Shown here in pieces: positions 10,671-23,133 of a stretch of DNA of 64,000 bases. Source of the stretch: Epiperipatus broadwayi (taxonomy: Eukaryota; Onychophora; Udeonychophora; Euonychophora; Peripatidae); assembly GCA_028023455.1 (NCBI GenBank), contig JAQFVV010012416.1:9927967-9991966 (forward strand). Reading direction: 5' to 3'. Numbering within the stretch: position 1 is the first letter of the stretch; each line of letters opens with the position of its first letter. The translations under genes and the position numbers were made by a program. The notes under the pieces were generated by a model. The model saw only the letters and a program-made list of their open reading frames with translations. It made no database searches and was not told where the DNA came from.

Positions 10671-12499
10671 TATATATATATATTATAAGAGAAGTCAGAT
10701 AATATCTTTGTCTACAGAGTACATTTCAAGAGCACTGTGAATTAATTTGCATAGATTTATGTGTGTGTAAAATTAATAAAAAAATAAAAGTAAGCTTGGT
10801 ACAGTATATCGTTAATCAGTAAACTCGTAGCCTAAAGTTAAGTGAAGAATAATGTTACAGTTTAAAAGGTTATTTTTATATTCTAAAAGATTACTGCACA
10901 AGAACTTATAGTAATTTGCAATAATATTTTTATGTCAATATTATTTTATACAACTATCATAGTATTTGAATTTCTTACACAAAATTAGAAAAGTTTCATG
11001 ATACGGAGGTCAGATATTGGCAACCTGTAGTTAGCCACAGGTGACTCAGTTTGTGCCTCTTCTTATGATACCCATAATCACATTTTTTATTTTTTACTTG
11101 TAATTTTTAAGTAATATTTTGATGATTCTAGGGGAATAAAAATGCACTTTTCAATATTATTTTTTGAATTCAGCCTTATATTGATGTATATTATGAATGT
11201 TTAAATATTAGAAATTTGTGAATAAGTCAAAACTGTCGAAAGTATTTTTTTTTTTTTTTGTTCATTTTTTTATGAGAAATTTTTTTTTTTCGTTATATGA
11301 ATACAGATTCTGTTATTCTTTTATTAAAATAAATGTTCAAATACATTCCCATTCAGAAATTTATAATTTTCATGAATCTATTTCAAACCTCTTTCCTTGA
11401 GACTTTTTTATGCAATGGTGGCGGGGGGTGTGTGTAAATAAATGGCTCTTAATGTTACAAAGTTTGCTTAACTCTTGTCTAGGTGAATCTTTTTTTTTTT
11501 TTCAGGTTGTAAACAGATCTAAATCTTTTTGGATAGATGACCCATAACCTATGCACTTAGCTATATTCAATAGTGGTAAATAAATGAATATATATATATA
11601 TATCTTATCTAGAGGGTGGTTTGTCGTGTGAATAATGCATTGAGGGTAAAATTATTATTTGTGACTATTGGCAATGAAGAGATCATTCTTCTGCAGGAGT
11701 TAGTTGCCTTTAGCTTTTTGCAATAAAAAATCATTCTTCTTAAAATTCTTTTTAATTTATTTTGCACTTTTATTTACTTTCATGATTCTTTATTAATCAT
11801 CTTTTCCAAATACTTATATTGTTTTAATTACAATGACTTTATTTATGCAGTTTTTAAAAAGTCCTAACTAGATAGAGATTACATATGTGCTATAATCTCC
11901 CTCTATTATTTGTAATTAAAAAAACATGAGAACTAAGCAATATGTAATTCTCTTGAGTAATATTCTTGTATCATGTTAAATGTAATTTGTGTATGTGTAT
12001 ATAGTGTATTTATTAATATATATTCTCATTGCTCGACATGTGCATGTACACATATTTTTTCTCCTGTCTTACTAGTCTTTTTTTTTTGCTAACAATGTGT
12101 TTGTATATATTTATTTTTTCCTGAAGAGCAAAATTTATTTGTATAACATGTACTGTATATGTAGTAAGCATTGTTAAAAAACTTGTGATAATTTAGTTAT
12201 CATTGGTCTGTTTTTATTATACTTTACTTCATTTTGAAATAACTTCTATTCTTTTAGATGCATGAATTTGTTATGTAATTATTAAAAGATCATTTGTTTG
12301 TTTTTTAAATTATTTTTGTTTGTGTTATTTGTTATTATTTATATTTATTGAATGTGTTTGTATGTAAATGCTTTTTTTAGAAGGGGATGTTTATTTATTT
12401 TTGTTTATTTATTTTGTCTTAAGAACTTTGTGAAAGTGTTAGCTTTAGCTCATATTTAGAGTTTGTTTTGATTTGTATTTTTGTTCCTGCTTATGCTAG
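10671..12499. other. AT-rich non-coding stretch
   Basis: It holds TA and T microsatellites (10664-10682, 11242-11262, 11590-11604) and no frame with protein-like composition. A consensus-like acceptor at 11505 is followed by a 13-codon frame ending in TAA and an AATAAA at about 11579; see findings. Otherwise nothing is recognised. Confidence 0.6.
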
Positions 12500-12544
12500 C
12501 GAACTCGGATTGTTCCTTCACCTATGAACAAGACAACTGTCAAG
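12500..12544 (+). CDS. Candidate 45-nt microexon
   Basis: A pyrimidine-rich tract (TTTTTGTTCCTGCTTATGCTAG) ends at 12499. The 45-nt segment that follows ends CAAG directly before GCAAGT, a perfect GC-type donor. The length is a multiple of three. Phase 0 reads RTRIVPSPMNKTTVK. The other open phase reads NSDCSFTYEQDNCQ with a split codon at each end, faintly like the Cys pattern at the start of a MAM domain. Base composition is clearly richer in G+C than the flanks. No neighbouring exon of the same gene is identified with certainty. A cassette exon in a very long intron fits best. Confidence 0.35.
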
Positions 12545-12550
12545 GCAAGT

Positions 12551-15215
12551 GTTTAAATGTTGCTTGTGATGTTTTAGTGTGTGCTTGTTTTACTGTGGTT
12601 TTTCTTAATTTTCAAAGTTATTTAGAATGAAACATCATTACTTAAGTATTTATCAAGAAATTGTTCTTTTTTAATTATTATAAAAAGAATAGAAAATGAT
12701 TATTAAAAGAAGTATGAAATCAGTTTTTTCCTTTAATCCATCTTAGACATAAGTTTGTATTTTTAAAAAGAGCTCATGCAAGCATTGAGAATAAGTGATA
12801 TGGCTAAGCATAGTTTTATAAGCAACTTCTGTCTCCATTGTCTTGTTTAAACTCAAAATAAAATTTTGCATTATTGTACAAATGCCTTAATCATTTAAAA
12901 CTAAGTCATTATTCCTATCTAATCTTCTTTAAGACATCAACTAAATATTATAGTGATATGTTGATAAGTCTTGAGAAAGCAAATAAGAATTTTTGCAGCA
13001 GCTGCTTTAGTTATTACAAAATATAGATAGGCTAAATGAATAATCTAAGTTTACACGCGCACAGCCATCCTTTTGCACGGTTGTGTATTACTCTGTACTC
13101 ATAATTAATTTGTTACATTTCTATCTCTCTATACTAAAATCAACTTAAAGATGTATGACATTTGTTTATTATTTCTATTTAATGACCTTTTTTTTTTTTT
13201 TTATAGAAATCTTATCTATAAACTGTTGACAATTTTTTTAAAATAAGTATATATGGTATGAAGTTTTAATATATATCTAGATTATAATGATTTTACTAGA
13301 TTTTGTGTAACATAAGAGAGTCCTCAATATCAAAATTTTTATAAGTTTATTTTTACATTGCATATAAGGACCCCATGATCACAGTTTACATCTCATTTTC
13401 TGTTTTATATTAACATAGAGGAAGAATGAAGAAATAGATAGTATTAAACTTAATAATTACCAGATGATAAGAATTACCATGTGTTTTACCCTCTATCTAA
13501 TAATAACTAGATATCTACTATTATCTGAAAGTTGGATTGATAGCCAAGTTGACTATATGCTGGATATCTGAAGTAAACATTTAGCCTGATTGGAACTTGA
13601 GAATACAATTTTGTCACACCTATATTGAACTCAGGTCATAAATATGGCAGATAGATACCCAAGGTGCATGCCACAAGGCTTTTTCTCATAGCTTTAAAAA
13701 AGTTCAGATATTCAGTGATCCTCAAATTGCAATGTAATCATTTATTCTTTCAGGAGGAATAAATAGTCAAAGAATTTCATCCATCCAATGTTGTTGTTTT
13801 TTTATGCTATTTAAAAATCACAACACTTAATATGTATACATGTTAATGTTTGATATACTTTAACATAAATTTATAATACATTTCGGTAATACATTGTCTA
13901 ATTACCCATACTGCTCTAGGGCGCTGTTGCTAGTGAAAAACAAATAGATATAACGTTACCGGGCTGCTTTTAAATTTTGTTGATTTATGTTTTTAATTTT
14001 TGGATTTGCTTGATTTTTTTTTTTTAGAAAAAGGTCAATAATAAAAAAATAGTCTGAAGATTCAGATACAGAAGTACTTATTAGTACTCGTTAATTACTC
14101 AAGTTTACAATAGATAGCACTGAAGTAAATTAAACTAAATTCCTGTTCCCAACACTGATGCAGAATTATTACTAAGAAAAATTTAAAGTGTTTTTATGTA
14201 TGTAAATACAAATTCTAATCAATTTTTGAATTTTATAAACTTACAAATGGTATTTCAAGAGAAATAAAATGAATATTAAAAATTGACAGAATAAGCCCAT
14301 GTATTTTAAAAATTTTCTACTCATTAATAGTTATAGCCTAAATTTGTACCAAGTATTATTATAATGAACTGTGACATCTTTTTTTTAAAATATATTTACT
14401 CATGACAATGTTGATAAAAAATGGAATTGATTATAATTGTTAATATTTCAAATTGTGTGTGTATTAACTTATGGTGACCATATGTACTGATTTTACCAAT
14501 ATAGCACTGGGTTTCAGGCCATTGGTCCTGGTAAATGGTGAAATGTAAACAATACAGTTTAAGAAATTATAATTACTTTTGTATTTTTTAAAAAATTAAA
14601 ACCATTTTGTTCTAATGTTACAATTGATTCCTTTGTTGTATTCCTTCACTTAAAGATTAAAAAAAGATAAGCTTACTCTGTAATATTTTTTCAACTTATA
14701 TTCTATAATATCAACTATGCTCATGCTGTTTGAGCTATTTCAAATGTCCTGGTTTTAAATTTAAATTAACTAAATAAACTATATACTTGATAATTGTGCA
14801 TAAAGTAATTCAAATCTACTTTATGTAAAAATAATATTCACATCTCTTTTAATTTCTGTTTAGATTGATATAGCTGATGAATAGGATTTCATTGAAAGTT
14901 CTTGTGAGCCTTATATTGTTACTATACAAAAGTTGTGTTATATATATATATATCATCTAATATTTTGTTTTATAGAGAACTCAGTAGAGGGCACTCCTTG
15001 TTCTGATTTATAATATTAGTAAAGTAATGAGGCCTATATTTCATTTATATCAAGAGAAAGTGGTTTTTGAAAACATACTATCTTGACTTGTATTGTTTTT
15101 ATATTATTTAGCCTTAGTATTGTCACTCATTAAAAATTTTATTTCATTAACATTGATAAAGCTCACTACATAAAATGATTGAAAGAATGGTTTTAATGTT
15201 TATTGCTTTGGGGTA
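12551..15215. other. AT-rich non-coding stretch
   Basis: I see only poly-T runs (13187-13201, 14017-14026), TA repeats (14939-14952) and short frames of low-complexity composition. No exon, RNA gene or mobile-element motif is recognised. Confidence 0.55.
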
Positions 15216-15223
15216 AGTAGAAG
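15216..15223. repeat. hAT target site duplication, left
   Basis: AGTAGAAG lies immediately before the left terminal repeat and is repeated exactly at 19790-19797. An identical 8-bp duplication is the hallmark of hAT transposition. Confidence 0.95.
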
Positions 15224-15298
15224 CAGGGCCGGCGCTGGGTACTAGGCGCCCGCATGCAAATTTGATTTTGGCGCCCCTGTCAATATGTATGTTTACTA

Positions 15299-15940
15299 AG
15301 GTGACCCGACCGTGTCCCGTGGCGTTTTAAAAAAGTCATGATTTTTAGAAAGAATGCACGATGTAATGCTATTTTTGATATCAAAAATAGCATAAAATTG
15401 ATTGTTAAATTATATATTATTTCATACAAACGGTTTGTATGAAATAATATATAATTTAACACGGCAAATTTAGATGTTAGAAAAATTTGCAGAAATTTTA
15501 AAAATAATGTGTTTGTTAAAAATAGACAGAGTGATTCAAATATATATATATAATAAATTAAAAAAAAATAATGTTTGAGATTAAAATATTTAAATGTTTA
15601 AAATGATTTTCGAAAAACATTTACATTTTTTTTTTTTTAAATTTCATATTTATTATTTGCGTCACTGTCTGTTTTTAACAAACCCATTATTTTTAAAATT
15701 TTTGCTAATTTTTCTAACCTCTAAATTTATGCAAATATTAGCAAATTTAATAATAAATTTACAATTTATAAATGAAATAATTTTAAAAAAAGATAATATT
15801 ACAAACATACATATTTAATTTATTATTATTAATGTACGCTATATCTATATAAACGCTCCATATAAACCAAATTTTTAATCAGCCCCCCCCCCCCCCGGTC
15901 AATGGTGTCCCGTTTTACCAATGTTAAAATCTGGTCACTT
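15299..15940. mobile_element. Nested 642-bp palindromic MITE
   Basis: Ends AGGTGACC and GGTCACTT form imperfect inverted repeats, followed inward by GTGTCCCG and its inverse CGGGACAC. TA dinucleotides flank both ends (15297-15298, 15941-15942), as for Tc1/mariner-type targets. Inside, 15465-15540 and 15660-15735 are long imperfect inverted arms (shared AAATTTTAAAAATAATG and GTTTGTTAAAAA). Two near-perfect palindromes lie at 15368-15393 and 15404-15460. A run of 16 or so C occurs at 15883-15897. It encodes nothing. It is non-autonomous and lies between the hAT's left end and its transposase gene. Confidence 0.7.
15404..15460. repeat. 57-bp near-perfect palindrome
   Basis: The 28-bp arms 15404-15431 and 15433-15460 are exact inverted copies around a single G, so the strand can extrude as a long hairpin. 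It lies within the nested MITE, next to a second perfect 26-bp palindrome at 15368-15393. Confidence 0.95.
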
Positions 15941-16088
15941 TAATGTATACCACCTGACCTACATGTTATAAATATTAGTGTACAAAATCTTTCTAAGGGA
16001 AACAAACAAGGCAATGTAAATAAATAATTTTTAATATTAAAAAAAAAAGAAAATACAGTTAAAAAAAGTAAATGCATTACAAAACATG

Positions 16089-18591
16089 TTATAATTTTAT
16101 ACTCCTTGACTTCATATTAATAAACCTTGATATGATTGTATTTATTTCCAGTTCTGCACAAATATCATTTTCAATAGCAATTAATGCCAAATTAACAAGC
16201 CGTTTTTGTGACATAGTTGTTCTCAAGTAAGTTTTAATTAATTTTAACTTAGAAAAAGAGCGTTCACCGCTTGCAACACTAACAGGTAATGTTAATAATA
16301 TTCTTAAAGCTATTGATAAGTTTGGCATAGATAAATTATTAGAAACTATAAAATTAAGTGTTTCGAAAGGGTTTTGAGAATTTAAAAAATCCTTTTGAAA
16401 AATATCTCGAAAAGCACATAATTCAGTCGAATAAATCTGTAGCATTAATATCTTTACTGTTATCAAATTTCAAAATATTTTCTAAATCTTTGCATTTTGC
16501 TTGTAACTCGCTCTTATTAATTTCTGATATTTTATATAGAAAATTGAAATTATTATAACATGCTTCGAGGAGTTCAAAGCGTTCTGTTAAAGAATTAATC
16601 GCTACATCTAAAAGTGTAAAAAACATGTTTATTTTAAATTTTTCTTCAGGTATTTGAGGTGTTTCGTCCTGATGCTCGTAATCAAATTGACGAGTTTTTT
16701 TCCGTTGTCGAACTTCTTTGGCAGTTTTAAATTCTTTCTCTCCATCAACCTCTTCGCTAAGTTCACCTGCAATTTTGAGAATGTTTTTGAAATTTGAATC
16801 TGATCGATATTCTCGTAAAAATTTATTTAGATTTGCGATCGATTCTAAAGCAAGTGAAGCATTCATATTTACATTTTGGAGCATTTTACTGACAGGATTT
16901 ATTCTATTTAATATATCATGCCAAATTATTAAAGAACAAATAAATTTGTAATCCTTAAGGTTAGTGCAGAGTGATTGAGCTTCATGTTGAATTTCTCTAT
17001 TAAAAGATTCGTTGTTCATTATTTCATAGAGTGCATCATAAATTTCACCCAACTGATACCGTAGAGGCCAGATTGCATCAATTCTGCTTTCCCATCGTGT
17101 TTCTGATGGTTGTTTTAGAGTTAAAGTTTTAATAAATTTTAAAAGGATTGACCACCGTTTATAAGATGATGAAAAAAAATTGTATATTTTTTGAACAATT
17201 GCAAAAAAACCAATTGTATCTACATTGACTTTGGCGGCATCGTTTATGATTAAGTTTAAAGAATGAGCAGCACATGGTACGTAAAATGCACGAGGGTTTT
17301 TGGTTAAAATCAAATTTTGAAGTCCAGCCTTTTTGCCTTTCATGTTGGCCCCATTATCATACCCTTGACCACGCATGTCTTCAATGGGAATCTTCCATTT
17401 TTCCAGTTGTTCAATTATTGTTGTACATAAACCTCGTCCAGTGGAATCTGTTATATCTATGAAACCTAAAAAGTTTTCTCTAATTTTAACCGTTCCATTA
17501 TTACAAAAAACGAAGCAAATAATTATGGTCATTTGTTCAGTTTTACTTGCATCTGGTGTACAATCTAAAATAATAGAATAATATTTGGATTTCTTTATTG
17601 ATAATAAAATTGTTTCCCTAATTGCTGTACTTAAAATTTCCAATAATTCATTTTGGCTATCTTTGCTCAAATAATGTACTCTATTGTTTTGATCTAGGGC
17701 CCTCTCAACATGATTTTCCATAACGGGATCAAACTTCGCAAATAATTCAATTAATTTTAAAAAATTTCCGTTATTTTTTTCGTATAATTTATCAGATGAT
17801 CCGCAAAATGCTAAATTTTGACTACCAAGGCATTTGATAATTTCAATCAGCCGTTCCAAAACACTCCTCCAATGTTTCTTTTCCATTTCATATAAATTTT
17901 GAGATTGACAATCAATAGTAATTTTGTTTTTTAATCTTTTCTCAAGTTCATTCCAATTCAATAAACTTTTCATGTGAGCCATACTAGTTTCATGTCTGTG
18001 TAAAGTTGTACTTAAATTTCTCCAATTATTGTATCCTTCTATGAGGCTAGATTCAGTAGATCCAAAAACTTTGCAACAAAAGCAAAACACAGAGTTCAAA
18101 ATTTCGGAATAAATAAGCCATTTTCGAAAAACTACTTCTCCGTTTTCCATTTTTCTATTATAATATACATCAGAAAATTTACGGCCATGTACATCGTTCG
18201 GATATATAATATCTTTCTTTTGAACAGGCCCCATTTCTACTAAAATAACACGTAGTTTGTCATCGATTTTATTCCATTCAGCTGGATCTTCTAAATTTGT
18301 ACACATTTGATATGATATTGGCACAATGACTTTGTTGTCACTTAACTGTTTCTTACTAAAATCTTGTTCAATATTTTCAACAGTTCCCTGTGAACTAGAT
18401 GATGTGCACGGTTCTGGTTCTTGTTGAGTATAAGCTATTTCAGAAGCAGTTGATATTTTAAGATATTTATTAAGTGATCCACTTTGTTTTTTAATGTTTG
18501 CTATTTTTTCAGCTTGGCGTTTACGATTTTGTGCACCGGATAGTTTTTTCTTAGTTTTTGATTCCATATTACTTTTACTCATGAACGCCAC
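16089..18591 (-). pseudogene. hAT transposase with one frameshift
   Basis: The first frame (18591-16423, 722 residues) starts MAFMSKSN and has a basic N terminus (residues 12-45). A TTF/BED-like zinc finger follows, with C170, C172, C173 and H198/H200/H206 (FCFCCKVFG..TLHRHETSMAH). The RNase H-like core has ILDCTPD (D343), RGQGYDNGANM (D412) and the CAAHSLNL box (440-447). The C-terminal dimerisation part (VSVASGERSFSKLK..., then LVNLALIAIEND) lies in the next frame, 16466-16089. The frames meet near 16430, where the loss of one base after an aspartate codon ends the first frame at LFD-stop. The whole protein would be about 830 residues, typical of the ZMYM1/DUF4371-type hAT transposases. Apart from this single break the gene looks intact. 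Confidence 0.93.
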
Positions 18592-19789
18592 TTTAAAATA
18601 ATTTTCAAATGTAATAAATAAATAAATACGGACTCTAATTTATATATTTACATCATGTATCTTAATACTTAAGATTATATATCGCTAATTTAGATGTCCA
18701 ACACAAATTACTTCTTGCGCCAAAATACAAAACTCTATAAGCGGAGGGGAAGAAGTTGTTTAACTTGTTTACCTAAAAAAGGCAGCTAATAAATTGGAAA
18801 TATTCAGCCATTGACATTAAAAATGGTCAGGTTTTAAAATAACTCAAGTGTCCAGTTTTTTACGCTTGATTGAACATTTTAGTTTTACCATTGGCAAGAT
18901 TTTCTTTTGTTATCATATATTTTTCTAATTAACACAGGTGGCCTGCCAGGCCTGATTTGTGATTTCAATAGAAAATTTCCTGGGATTATAATTATTGTTT
19001 ACAAGTTCTTACTAAGATTTTAAAATTTGCGATAAACATCATAAGCAAACGTATATAATTAATTTGCAAACCTAATTAGTATGCAGAAAAAATAGACTTT
19101 TGACAACGATTAAAATATATAAAATAAAAAGTAAACTGAAAATTATATTAAGTTTACTGGAATTATACCTATAATATATATTACATACACGTTCGAATAT
19201 TTATATCAAATTATTATTTAAATAAAAAATTAGAAAATGTTTTATTTTGCAATATTATAATCGTTTCTTACGATTTCAAAATTATGTACATGATCTAATA
19301 TATATATATACGCATATACATACATAAGTTCTAATTTATAATACTTTTAGTGTGTGTTTATTTATATATTTGCTAGCAGAAAGTTACTTATAGTTTACTA
19401 TAAGCAGTACTATATATATATAAACATTACAATATGAAATTTCTAATATAATAAACTTTATGTTTAGTTTATTGTTCATGATAAATAATAGATTTGATTG
19501 TTTTATATTTTTAATATTAAGCAGAGCTTGTGTGCAGGCCTGCTTGTGTGTGTCATTTAATAAGATATAATATGACTTCATATGATTTTCAATAATCTAC
19601 TCTCAATAATTTTTGTAAATAAACATTTGAGAATAATATTCTTCAAATGTGAGTATTTTTGTTAGTAGAGTTTTAATTTCTCAGGGATGGCGCCTTCTTT
19701 TTCAGATGCTAATCTCTCAGTGATGGCGCCTCCTTCTGCCAGCGCCCGCATGCCTAGCATGCGTTGCATGCCCGCTTCCGCCGGCCCTG

Positions 19790-19797
19790 AGTAGAAG
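19790..19797. repeat. hAT target site duplication, right
   Basis: AGTAGAAG follows the right terminal repeat directly and is identical to 15216-15223. Confidence 0.95.
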
Positions 19798-22700
19798 TTT
19801 TATAATATTTTTATAGTTCATAGTAAAAACACTAAGATAATATAAGTCTTTCTAAATAGATGAATATGGTCTTGAATCTATGAATATAGATCTCATTTCG
19901 CAGTGTTATGTTTTTAAAAATTCAGCATTACGGATTTTTAGTAGATATTTTAATATTTTAGATTCACTTCATTATATTAATGTATATCCTATTCTTCAAA
20001 TATAAATGACTCCTATTTTCAACACGATTGATTTTTAACATTCTTTTTTATAAACAATCTTTATCAACTATTACTTGAAAATGCGTATTGCATTATTTTA
20101 AAAGTACTTGTTTCAATATTTTATTTTAACCAAACAAAAATCATTGTTTTATATCTGCTTTGATAATACTGTGTTAAATATTAATATGCTTTTGTTTTTG
20201 GTATTTATCATTTCAATAACACTATTTTTTCACCTAACTGATTCATTTATATAAATATAAAGCAACAATTTTAGAGCTGGGGGAGGGGAAAAAAACTGAA
20301 AATCTTTACAAGTGACTAAAAAATTCAAATTATATAAATGTGAATGTTTAATTAAGGTAAGTTTAACCGTGTTTTTAAAATAGTAAAATGTCAGTACAAT
20401 TGAAATTTCTTTTGCCTTTTCTATTGAGCCACCTGGCATGTTCATGCCACACATGATTATATAAGCATAGTCTTTAATTATTTTTTTTTTTTTGGCAAAG
20501 TGTCAGCCTATTATTTTACTTTGAGATTATTAATTATTAAAACTTCCAATTAATAGCCCTCCACTTTATTTGAGAAAAGATAGCGCCTTTCATGAGATTC
20601 AAACTAATATTTTGTCCATATCTTTTACTTTTAAAAAATAATTCAAAATTTAAATTATTTGAGAGAGCCAAAGTTATTCACATTAAAAAAGGGAAAAAAC
20701 ATATTTTGTTTAAGATGCGAATGGTAACAATATATACTCTTATAAACGCTAATCTTTGATCAATAAATAATAAAATATCATTTTGAAATTACTTGTTTTG
20801 TTTCACTGTATTTTAGATCACTAATAAAAGAGGGAAAATAAAAACACTTTCATTTCAGGAATATTATTTTATTAAAATAACATTATTTATTTGTACATTA
20901 ATAAATGACTGATATATGTTGCATGTAATAATTTGTATGTTTAAAATTATATCGCTCCACTATTATAACAATTGTTTGAAAGAATAAGCGAGTGAAGTCC
21001 TCATGCGACATTGGATAGAAACAAAAAAAAGACGTTATATATATATTTAAAAAAAAAAACATATAGAAGTCTGAATCATCCAAAAAGTTCTTTATAATTT
21101 TTTTATATTATTTTTTATTCTTTCTTGGATTGTATATGTTTATGTGCTTCTCATAACCATCTGGAAAAACTATATTTTGTTTAATATATTTTATTTAGAA
21201 GCAATGTACATATTCATAAAATCATTTATGAAAGGACAATATAATATGAAGTGCTAAGGACAAACGATGTCGTCTATTCTATGTGGACCAGGATGTAGAT
21301 TAAGGTTATATAATAACAGAACCATGACTCCCATTGCGTTTTAAAACTTGTTCTTGCTTTTAACTAAATGTTCACTAAATTATCTTCGAATTTAAAGCAT
21401 ACATGTATAAACACAAGCATATCAGAAATAAAATGTTAACCATCATTCATGAAAGAAACTAATTTAGATTTCAACATTTAATACAAGGATTATTTATTAA
21501 AAAGAGAGAAGAAAATAGAAAACTTTACTATATTAAGTTTTAATCATGAAACCATGATACCATCTATTGAATACAGTTTTTTTTCTCATGTCCTAGTGGA
21601 AATACATATATTACACATATATTGTAATTATTAATAAGTAAGTTATGTTTGTGAACAATCCAAGTAAATGAATGGGTAGATTTAAAGCTGTTATTAAAAG
21701 AGTTATGGTATTATTGTTTGGTAAATGACATAGTAATTATTATTTGTCGAAATTTGCATTTGGAAATACATATAAAGAAAGTGGATTATACAGTTATAAG
21801 TTTCATATTAAATATTTAATGGAATTAAAGTCCATAACTACTCTCAGAGAAATTGTACTGGATTATTTTAAGAACCACACTCAAATCCTTTTGAATTATT
21901 ATTATTTCATTTTAATTGGATACTTACAAGAACTTATACTGATCTTATCATCCAACCAAATATGGTAAATACTTGAACATTGAGGATTCCAATGACTTAG
22001 TTTTAAATTTAATTTAAATTTTATTATATATATGTAATGAAGAATCATTTCATATATATGTGTTTATATAAAGCAAACAATTACATATACATTCAATTAA
22101 GGGAAGTCATCTTAAGTTGCTAAAAATGTAAATAACCATTGAGTGAAGTTTAACAAGATAACTTACTTATATCTGATATCCTAACATAGACCATAATAAA
22201 TTAGCACTTTTTTTTATTAAATTACTGTTAGCAGAATTGAACTAAATGTGTGTCTTTCTTTAATTTGAAATATTATTTTGTATTACGTCATTCATAGTGT
22301 AAATACATAGTTATTATAATTTAAATATTATTTATGATATCTATTTTAAGTAACCTAGATCTTAACTACAAATGTAAATAAAATATTGTTATTCATTAAA
22401 AAAGAAATTCTAGCTTTATTTACTGTATTTTTTATATTATTCAAATAGGTTTCTATAATTGAATCTTAACTCATAAATGATTCAATATCATTGATATGAA
22501 ATTTTGTATAATATCACTAGAATTAATCCATCAATGTTAGACACATTCATAAAAGCTAGCAATATTTATTTACCAATTAGATTTAGATTGTGATTGTTGT
22601 GTGAGATTTAGCTCTGATATACACATCTATGACCCTATTGTAGTCAGGAATAATTTTGTGTTTTTAAATTCTGGATTTCATAAAAAATTAATAGAGTCTT

Positions 22701-23100
22701 TAACTCTTGGGTTACATATACTTTTGGCTTGTCATTATGAGGTAGATGTTTTAACCGAGTCTGTAATTATATCTTGCTTATTTTATCTCATATCATTATA
22801 GTTTTTGGCATCCAACTGTGTGGCTCAAATAGAAATCATAATACCCAATATTAGCATAATCCATATGAGCACTTTATATATATAAAGAGAAGATTTTTTT
22901 TTAAAATAAATACTTTATTTACGAGGTATCCTTGGCTATTTTAATGATATCATAGATAATCCCATTAAGATAAAAATAGAATATACATGTTCTAAAATAC
23001 TAGAACTAATGATTTCTTTTTGAACCCTTAATCAATAAAGTGTCCAGAAATAGATGTCAATGATAGAATATCAATCACACATAAATATTTTTTATATTGT
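19798..23100. other. AT-rich non-coding stretch
   Basis: No coding exon, RNA gene or clear repeat family is recognised. The open frames here (for example 20230-20454, 20898-21083, 21744-21968, 22601-22801) are low-complexity, hydrophobic or A/T-driven and have no matching splice signals. Confidence 0.55.
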
Positions 23101-23133
23101 TTAGGGCAATTAAATAGATAATTTTTATAGACA

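Larger units (their letters stand above)
15224..19789 (-). mobile_element. Complete hAT transposon, 4566 bp
   Basis: The ends are perfect inverted repeats, CAGGGCCGGCG at the left and CGCCGGCCCTG at the right, flanked by the 8-bp duplication AGTAGAAG. Subterminal GGCGCC and GCATGC motifs occur at both ends (15245-15278, 19688-19775); two TGATGGCGCC-like units lie inside the right end. Such subterminal repeats are the usual transposase contact sites in hAT elements. The transposase gene fills 16089-18591 on the minus strand. A palindromic MITE sits between the left end and the gene. The intact ends, exact duplication and long open frame point to a relatively young copy compared with the LINEs nearby. 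Confidence 0.95.

Noticed and set aside
21255-21300. Short frame DKRCRLFYVDQDVD with raised G+C.
   Set aside because: No usable acceptor or donor and only 14 codons before a stop.
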